From a bacterium (GTDB lineage: Bacteria; DUMJ01): a stretch of 36,187 nt of DNA. Location of the stretch: assembly GCA_014360335.1 (NCBI GenBank), contig JACIXS010000130.1, forward strand, positions 1 to 36,187, read 5' to 3'. This document shows positions 31,468 to 36,187 of this stretch, piece after piece (position 1 is the stretch's first letter; each line of letters begins with the position of its first letter). The translations under genes and the position numbers were made by a program. The notes under the pieces are model-generated. The model did not search any database. It saw only the letters and a list, made by a program, of their open reading frames with translations, and had not been told where the DNA came from.

Positions 31468-33194
31468 AGCTTAAATCCCTCTTTAAAGATTTCAATACAA
31501 GCATCAACTACCCTTGCGTCATATAAAATACCTTTATTCTTTTCTATCTCTCCTAAAGCATCCTCTAGATTTAATGCCGGTCTATATGGTCTATGGGAAG
31601 TCATAGCTTCTATAACATCTGCAACTGCTATTATCCTAGCTTCTAGTAATATGTTTTCTCCCCTCAATCCTAGAGGGTATCCTGATCCATCTAGTCTTTC
31701 ATGATGCTGAAGAATAATCTTTGCAATAGGCCATGGGAAATCTATATCTTTTAGTATCTCAAAGCCACTGGTAGGATGAGTTTTAACAATAGCAAACTCT
31801 AAGGAGTTTAATCTACCTGGTTTATTTAAAATCTCAGAAGGAATCGTAATCTTTCCTATATCATGAATATAGGAAGCAATCCTAATTCCTTCAATCTTCT
31901 CCAAAGGGAAGCCAAGTCTTTCTGCAATCTTTACAGATAATAGCATTACCTTTCTCTGATGTCCTGTGGTATACGGGTCCTTAAGCTCTACAGTCCTAGA
32001 AAGCACAGATATTATGTCATCAAAAGATTTTTTAATTCTCTCATAGCTTAATCTTAGCTCTTCTTCCATTAGTCTCTTCTCAGTAACATCTTCTACAGTT
32101 CCCAACTCATATAAAAAGTTCCCCCGTTCAGCTTCTATCCTAGAGCATCTCATACGTCCCCAAAAGATAGACCCATCCTTTCTTATAAACCTTTTTTCGA
32201 GAGTATATTCGTCTATTTCACCATCTAACAACTTTTTAAAGTTTTCTAAATCTTTATCTATATCTTCAGGATAAGTAAACTTCTTCCAAGTAATACTTTT
32301 GAGCTCTTCTTCTGTATACCCTATCATTCTCTGCCAGGTAGGGTTAGTAGCAATGGCCTTTCCTTCTGCATCAGTAAGACCTATACCTATTGGGGCTCTT
32401 TCAAAGAGGAGTCTAAACTTTCTCTCGCTCTCTCTAAGCTTCTCTTCGTAGTTTACTTTCTCAGTTATATCTATAAGTATTCCATGATATTCAATAATAT
32501 TACCATTCTCATCTCTAACTACATATGTCCTCTCTTGGACCCAACGTATATTACCATCTCCGGTAACTATTCTATACTCTAAAGTAAATTGATCCTTCCC
32601 ACTCCTTATATATTCTTCGAGCTTAGGATAGTATAGGGTATTTAAGTCTTCCGGATAAACTATCTGATAATAGCTCAGCTTCTTTTCTAGAAAATCTTTC
32701 TTTTTATAGCCGAACCTTACAATATTGTCTGTGACAAATTTTACATCTCCCTCTTTGACAGGAGTCCATATAAAGACCACTATGTCACTTAGGGATATAG
32801 CTTTTTCTAAAAGATTCAAGGACATCTCTGCCTCTTTATGCTTGGTTATATCCTCTATAGTCACTATAAATCCCTTATGTGAAGGTTCAGTGTTTAATTT
32901 AGAAACACCAATCCTACAGTATAAAGTCCTTCCATCCTTATGTCTAAACTCTAGCTCTAGATGACAAATATTACTAGACTCCATTTTTTGGCATACTAGA
33001 TCTCTATACTCTAATTCTTTTCCTGGTGGAAATATCTTAGTAATACAAGCTCCAATAAGCTCGTCTCTATCCCAACCTAGTATATCTTTTATTCTCTTGT
33101 TAGAGTACACTATGCCCCTATCTATTACTATTAAGATAGCCTGAGGTATCAAGTCAAATAAGGTATCTTCTTTTTTAATGTCTTTTAAAACCAA
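31464..33194 (-). CDS. PAS-PAS-PAS-HD-GYP sensor, predicted c-di-GMP phosphodiesterase
   Basis: A cytoplasmic sensor (no membrane helix in its 576 residues) with three PAS domains (about 10-118, 128-248, 256-375), a short coiled linker and an HD-GYP domain (about 390-576). The catalytic parts are intact: GHQRK with H412, HDIGK (H444-D445), H473, HHERLDGSGYP (H497, H498; GYP 505-507) and VADVIEAMTSHRPYR. HD-GYP proteins hydrolyse c-di-GMP to pGpG or GMP. There is no GGDEF domain. What the PAS domains sense is unknown. The TTG start at 33194 is tentative: GAGGAGGAG is about 13 bases upstream, a long spacer. It is coupled to bioY by a 4-base overlap. Confidence 0.93.
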   Translation of the reverse strand: MVLKDIKKEDTLFDLIPQAILIVIDRGIVYSNKRIKDILGWDRDELIGACITKIFPPGKELEYRDLVCQKMESSNICHLELEFRHKDGRTLYCRIGVSKLNTEPSHKGFIVTIEDITKHKEAEMSLNLLEKAISLSDIVVFIWTPVKEGDVKFVTDNIVRFGYKKKDFLEKKLSYYQIVYPEDLNTLYYPKLEEYIRSGKDQFTLEYRIVTGDGNIRWVQERTYVVRDENGNIIEYHGILIDITEKVNYEEKLRESERKFRLLFERAPIGIGLTDAEGKAIATNPTWQRMIGYTEEELKSITWKKFTYPEDIDKDLENFKKLLDGEIDEYTLEKRFIRKDGSIFWGRMRCSRIEAERGNFLYELGTVEDVTEKRLMEEELRLSYERIKKSFDDIISVLSRTVELKDPYTTGHQRKVMLLSVKIAERLGFPLEKIEGIRIASYIHDIGKITIPSEILNKPGRLNSLEFAIVKTHPTSGFEILKDIDFPWPIAKIILQHHERLDGSGYPLGLRGENILLEARIIAVADVIEAMTSHRPYRPALNLEDALGEIEKNKGILYDARVVDACIEIFKEGFKL

Positions 33195-33231
33195 TCCTTA
33201 AATCTTCTCCTCCTCAAATTCTTGTATCTGT

Positions 33232-33266
33232 ATTATACCATAGAACTCTTATCTCTATGGTAAAAT
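33232..33266. promoter_or_regulatory. Back-to-back extended -10 promoters forming a dyad
   Basis: TACCATAGA (33236-33244) and TCTATGGTA (33254-33262) are exact inverted repeats around 9 bases. Reading outward, each arm makes an extended -10: TGGTATAAT leftward (33232-33240) toward HD-GYP-bioY and TGGTAAAAT rightward (33258-33266) toward the MFS exporter. Neither has a good -35. Confidence 0.6.
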
Positions 33267-33305
33267 ATTTATCATAAAAGCTACAATGCCAGTTAGGAGG
33301 ATAAA

Positions 33306-34706
33306 ATGAACCCTAAATCGAGCAAACTGATAAAGGATAGAGAGATAAAATACACAGTCTTAATCGCTTCTATAACAAGTTCTTTCCTTACAGCATTTTT
33401 AGGTTCCGCAGTAAATATTGCCTTACCTTTACTCAGTAGAGAATTATCGATAGATACTGTTTTGCTTACATGGATAAATACCTCTTATCTACTCTCAACC
33501 ACTATATTTTTAGTTCCTTTTGGTAGAATCTCCGATATCTATGGTAGAAAGAAAATCTTTCTATATGGAGTCTCTATTTTTACTCTATCTTCTCTTCTCT
33601 GTGGGATAGCAAATAACTATACCTTGCTAATAATACTCAGGGTCTTACAGGGAATAGGTGCAGGTATGTTATTTGCTACAAGCACCGCTATATTAACGTC
33701 TGTATTCCCTATTGGAGAAAGAGGGAGAGCATTAGGACTTAGCGTCACTTCGGTATATATAGGACTCTCTCTTGGGCCATTCCTAGGAGGCGTATTAACT
33801 AAAAATTTTGGATGGAGAAGCGTATTTTTATTTGGCGCTATAATAGGAACTTTTACCATAGTCCTTATCTTAGCAGTGCTAAAAGAGGAATGGATAGAGG
33901 CTAAAGGAGAATCTTTTGATATTCTAGGTGCAATAATATACGGAATTGCTATAGCTAGTTTTATGTATGGATTTACCAAGTTACCAAGTAGGATAGGCTT
34001 CTATCTGGTATTGATCGGAATACTAGGATTTATTGGTCTTGTATATAACTCTTCTAGGGAAAAAGAACCAATACTAGATGTAAAACTCTTTCTCAATAAC
34101 AGGGTCTTTTCTCTATCAAATATCTCTGCTTTAATAAATTACAGTGCAACCTCTGCAGTCTCTCTACTTCTAAGTTTATATCTACAACAGGTAAAAGGAC
34201 TAAATCCTCAATCTGCTGGTACGACATTAATCTTTCAGCCTCTAACTCAAGCTATGTTTTCTCCACTAGCGGGAAGACTCTCTGATAGGATTCAACCAGG
34301 ATATATAGCCTCTATTGGGATGTCTTTTACAACATTGGGATTATTTTTATTGAGATACATAGATAATCATACTCCTATATCTTTTATAATATTTTGTTCT
34401 ATAATCTTAGGTTTTGGCTTTGGGTTATTCTCGTCTCCTAATACTAATGCAATTATGAGTTCCGTCGATAGAAGACTATATGGAATTGCATCATCTATGG
34501 TTAGCACTATGAGGATGTTAGGACAGACATTCAGTATGGGAATATCAACAATAGTTTTTACTCTAGTTATTGGAAGGACTCAGATACAACCGGAAAACTA
34601 TTCTTTACTGATTACCAGTATAAAGTTAATATTTACAATCTTTACTATTCTATGTCTTGTTGGTGTCTTTAGCTCATTAGGTAGGGGGAAGTTAATAAGA
34701 GACTGA
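33306..34706 (+). CDS. MFS drug exporter, DHA2 (14-TM, EmrB/QacA) type
   Basis: A proton-driven multidrug-type exporter in the inner membrane. The 466-residue chain has about 14 hydrophobic helices. Motif A is GRISDIYGRKKIF after helix 2, motif B LRVLQGIGAG (about 113-122), and motif C SVYIGLSLGPFLGG (about 149-162), the last a mark of drug:H+ antiporters. NIALPLLSREL near 38-48 corresponds to the D1-type motif of DHA2 proteins. The ATG follows TTAGGAGGATAAA. Substrate is unknown. An SDR oxidoreductase begins 27 bp downstream, so the pair may modify and export, or detoxify, one compound (inference). Confidence 0.9.
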   Translation: MNPKSSKLIKDREIKYTVLIASITSSFLTAFLGSAVNIALPLLSRELSIDTVLLTWINTSYLLSTTIFLVPFGRISDIYGRKKIFLYGVSIFTLSSLLCGIANNYTLLIILRVLQGIGAGMLFATSTAILTSVFPIGERGRALGLSVTSVYIGLSLGPFLGGVLTKNFGWRSVFLFGAIIGTFTIVLILAVLKEEWIEAKGESFDILGAIIYGIAIASFMYGFTKLPSRIGFYLVLIGILGFIGLVYNSSREKEPILDVKLFLNNRVFSLSNISALINYSATSAVSLLLSLYLQQVKGLNPQSAGTTLIFQPLTQAMFSPLAGRLSDRIQPGYIASIGMSFTTLGLFLLRYIDNHTPISFIIFCSIILGFGFGLFSSPNTNAIMSSVDRRLYGIASSMVSTMRMLGQTFSMGISTIVFTLVIGRTQIQPENYSLLITSIKLIFTIFTILCLVGVFSSLGRGKLIRD

Positions 34707-34733
34707 GACTAATCCTAATTGGAGGTGAAACTG

Positions 34734-35507
34734 ATGAACAGTGAATATAGGGATAAAGTTGTAGTTGTAACCGGGGGAGCACAAGGGATAGGCTATGCTA
34801 TCTCCAAAGCATATCTAGATGAAGGGGCATATGTCTCTATAATAGATATAGATGAAGAGGCTCTTAATGAGCTCAGAGAGATAGACTTCAAAGAGTTCGA
34901 AGATAGGGTTATGTATATAAAGTGTGACTTGGCAAGCGAGGAAGAAATTATAACAGCTTGCAATATGATAATAGAAAGGTTCAAAAGGGTAGATATACTT
35001 ATCAATAATGCTGGGATTGGTTCTACAAAGAGTATCTTTGAAAGAGACACATCGGAGTGGGATAGGGTAATAAATGTAAATCTCAGGGCTCCCTATCTTA
35101 TGACTAAGTATCTAGCTAAAAATATGAATGAAGGAGGATGCATTATCAATATAGCCTCTACAAGAGCCTTTATGTCCGAGCCAAACACTGAGCCTTACTC
35201 CGCATCAAAAGGAGGATTAGTAACGCTAACCCATTCCCTAGCTATATCTCTTTCCCCATACAAGATTAGAGTGAACTGTATTAGTCCAGGATGGATAGAG
35301 ACATCTAACTATAAAAAGAGGTCAGAGAGGACTATCCCACAGCTTAGAGATATAGACCATTCTCAACATCCAGCTGGAAGGGTTGGAGTCCCTGAAGATA
35401 TAGCATACACCTGCCTTTTTTTGACATCTCAAAAGGCAGGTTTTATTACAGGGACAAATCTAACAGTAGATGGTGGAATGACCATAAAGATGATATATGC
35501 TGAATAA
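34734..35507 (+). CDS. Short-chain dehydrogenase/reductase (SDR), classical
   Basis: NAD(P)-dependent oxidoreductase, Rossmann fold, 257 residues. The cofactor loop is TGGAQGIG (13-20), NNAG is at 91-94, and the catalytic residues are S142, Y155 and K159 (YSASK). DIDIDE after the second strand, with an Asp, favours NAD(H) over NADP(H). SPGWIETS and the C-terminal ITGTNLTVDGG are classical-SDR marks. The ATG at 34734 is preferred because GGAGGTGA lies 5 bases before it; the frame opens five codons earlier over that site. Substrate unknown. It follows the MFS exporter in an apparent two-gene operon and converges on the LolA-like gene with one base between stops. Confidence 0.92.
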   Translation: MNSEYRDKVVVVTGGAQGIGYAISKAYLDEGAYVSIIDIDEEALNELREIDFKEFEDRVMYIKCDLASEEEIITACNMIIERFKRVDILINNAGIGSTKSIFERDTSEWDRVINVNLRAPYLMTKYLAKNMNEGGCIINIASTRAFMSEPNTEPYSASKGGLVTLTHSLAISLSPYKIRVNCISPGWIETSNYKKRSERTIPQLRDIDHSQHPAGRVGVPEDIAYTCLFLTSQKAGFITGTNLTVDGGMTIKMIYAE

Positions 35508-35508
35508 T

Positions 35509-36187
35509 CTACTTGCCAGACTGTGACCCAAAGGGGAATCCAGGAGCCCCTTGGATAGTTCCGCCCTTTATCACCTTGGCGTCTTTAGGAAAACTTCTTA
35601 AGGTTGCTACCTTAAGACCTATATTGTACTTTATATCAAGTATATCTATTGTTCCAATGGACTGCCCCTTGGTATCAAATAACTCTATCTTTATTGGATT
35701 CAAAGAGCTCTTCTCCAGATAAAAAATTCCTCTGCCAAAATCTCCTTTCTGATTCTCCTTCAAAGTAGCGGTTAAAACATAGACATCTTTTTTGTCTACT
35801 TTCTTTTCTTCCACAGCTAGGTCGTAGGTCTTTTCTAGGTCCTTAAAGATGGATGTAGGGTTAGTCAGGTCCATATTAGGAATATTAGTTTTCCCCTGTT
35901 CTATCTTACTTTGAACCACCTGATTAGTTATCGGAGAATACATACTCAAGAGATGCTTCTCATTATCAACGAGCATCACAGTTCCTTTAAAGGTGTCTGG
36001 TTCTAAGTATGTAATCCTTACCACAACAGGATTAGTGATAGATTCTATCTTTAGCCTATAGGTAAGTTTTGTAGTCTGGGTAGAACCTGAACTCATACCT
36101 GTAATACTCATACTCATCCTTATATCTATATAAGAATCTTTTACCTCTTTTGTTCTGTTTGTTATCTTATCTATAATCTCTTTTGGT
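35509..36187 (-). CDS. LolA-like / outer-membrane lipoprotein-sorting-type protein, 5' end off the window
   Basis: The frame is open from the stop at 35509 to the right edge, so the N-terminus, presumably with a signal peptide, lies beyond. The visible 226 residues begin PKEIIDKITNRTKEVKDSYI and then MSMSI, a pattern like the first helix and strand of LolA-type domains (Ile-x-Lys-Ile, then a helix ending before beta strands). The rest is beta-rich with VVRITYLEPDTFKGTVMLVDNEKHLLSMYSP and NPIKIELFDTKGQSIGTIDI, both LolA-like, and a Gly/Pro-rich C-terminus (GAPGFPFGSQSGK). LolA proteins carry lipoproteins to the outer membrane. The assignment to that fold is reasonable, the function is not certain. 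The first in-window ATG (36117) is internal. Confidence 0.72.
   Translation of the reverse strand, partial: PKEIIDKITNRTKEVKDSYIDIRMSMSITGMSSGSTQTTKLTYRLKIESITNPVVVRITYLEPDTFKGTVMLVDNEKHLLSMYSPITNQVVQSKIEQGKTNIPNMDLTNPTSIFKDLEKTYDLAVEEKKVDKKDVYVLTATLKENQKGDFGRGIFYLEKSSLNPIKIELFDTKGQSIGTIDILDIKYNIGLKVATLRSFPKDAKVIKGGTIQGAPGFPFGSQSGK

Overview
The window reads as chromosomal DNA from an AT-rich bacterium. Arginine is almost always AGA/AGG, isoleucine is often ATA, genes are packed tightly, and most starts have a strong GGAGG-type ribosome site with ATG, GTG or TTG. Several features suggest an anaerobic, probably thermophilic, carbohydrate-using diderm: a bacterial V-type ATPase, a Prx6-type peroxiredoxin with the C-terminal Cys pair known from thermophiles, a bifunctional phosphoglucose/phosphomannose isomerase, a secreted GH5 glycosidase, GmhA (heptose synthesis) and a LolA-like protein at the right edge. 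Deep-branching thermophiles such as Dictyoglomota or Atribacterota would fit. I cannot place the genus from sequence reading alone. No insertion sequence, phage gene, CRISPR array or replication origin was seen.

Layout. (1) 1-4.3 kb: an edge region with a promoter and hairpin, a udk-nitrilase pair (minus), then an MFS transporter and a PHP-domain protein (plus), closed by a bidirectional terminator. (2) 4.3-9.6 kb: nitroreductase, a roughly 470-bp stretch without a confident gene that carries a striking 98-bp palindrome, a clostripain-family protease, gmhA, a GH5 glycosidase, a secreted protein of unknown function and a peroxiredoxin; several divergent promoters overlap here. (3) 9.6-16 kb: a small helical protein, a wrecked MNT/HEPN nucleotidyltransferase module, then hflX, initiator tRNA-fMet, elongator tRNA-Met, tilS, hpt and ftsH. 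tilS-hpt-ftsH is the classic Firmicutes-style order. The tRNAs have their own strong promoter inside the end of hflX. (4) 16-21.4 kb, minus strand: rpsU, a papain-fold/TPR protein, class II aldolase, ROK sugar kinase, PGI/PMI and an MsmX/UgpC-type sugar ABC ATPase, a central sugar-metabolism cluster with its own promoter before rpsU. (5) 21.4-29.8 kb, minus strand: a complete nine-gene V-type ATPase operon in the order (G/H)-I-K-E-C-F-A-B-D, the order of the Enterococcus hirae Na+-ATPase genes. Its K subunit carries the full Na+-ligand motif set. (6) 29.9-36.2 kb: a PAC2-family protein divergent from the ATPase, an HD-GYP sensor translationally coupled to the biotin transporter BioY, a drug-type MFS exporter followed by an SDR oxidoreductase, and a LolA-like gene running off the right edge.

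How the genes work together. Sugars released outside the cell (GH5) and imported by ABC systems energised by the MsmX-like ATPase would be phosphorylated by the ROK kinase, isomerised by PGI/PMI and cleaved by the aldolase. The V-ATPase would interconvert ATP and, by prediction, a sodium gradient. FtsH, HflX, TilS and the tRNAs form a translation and quality-control block. The least expected items are the ACTACCA palindrome, the decayed MNT/HEPN pair that leaves hflX without its own ribosome site, the tRNA-tilS junction with no room for a leader, the divergent promoters built as dyads, and the papain-fold protein lacking its catalytic His.
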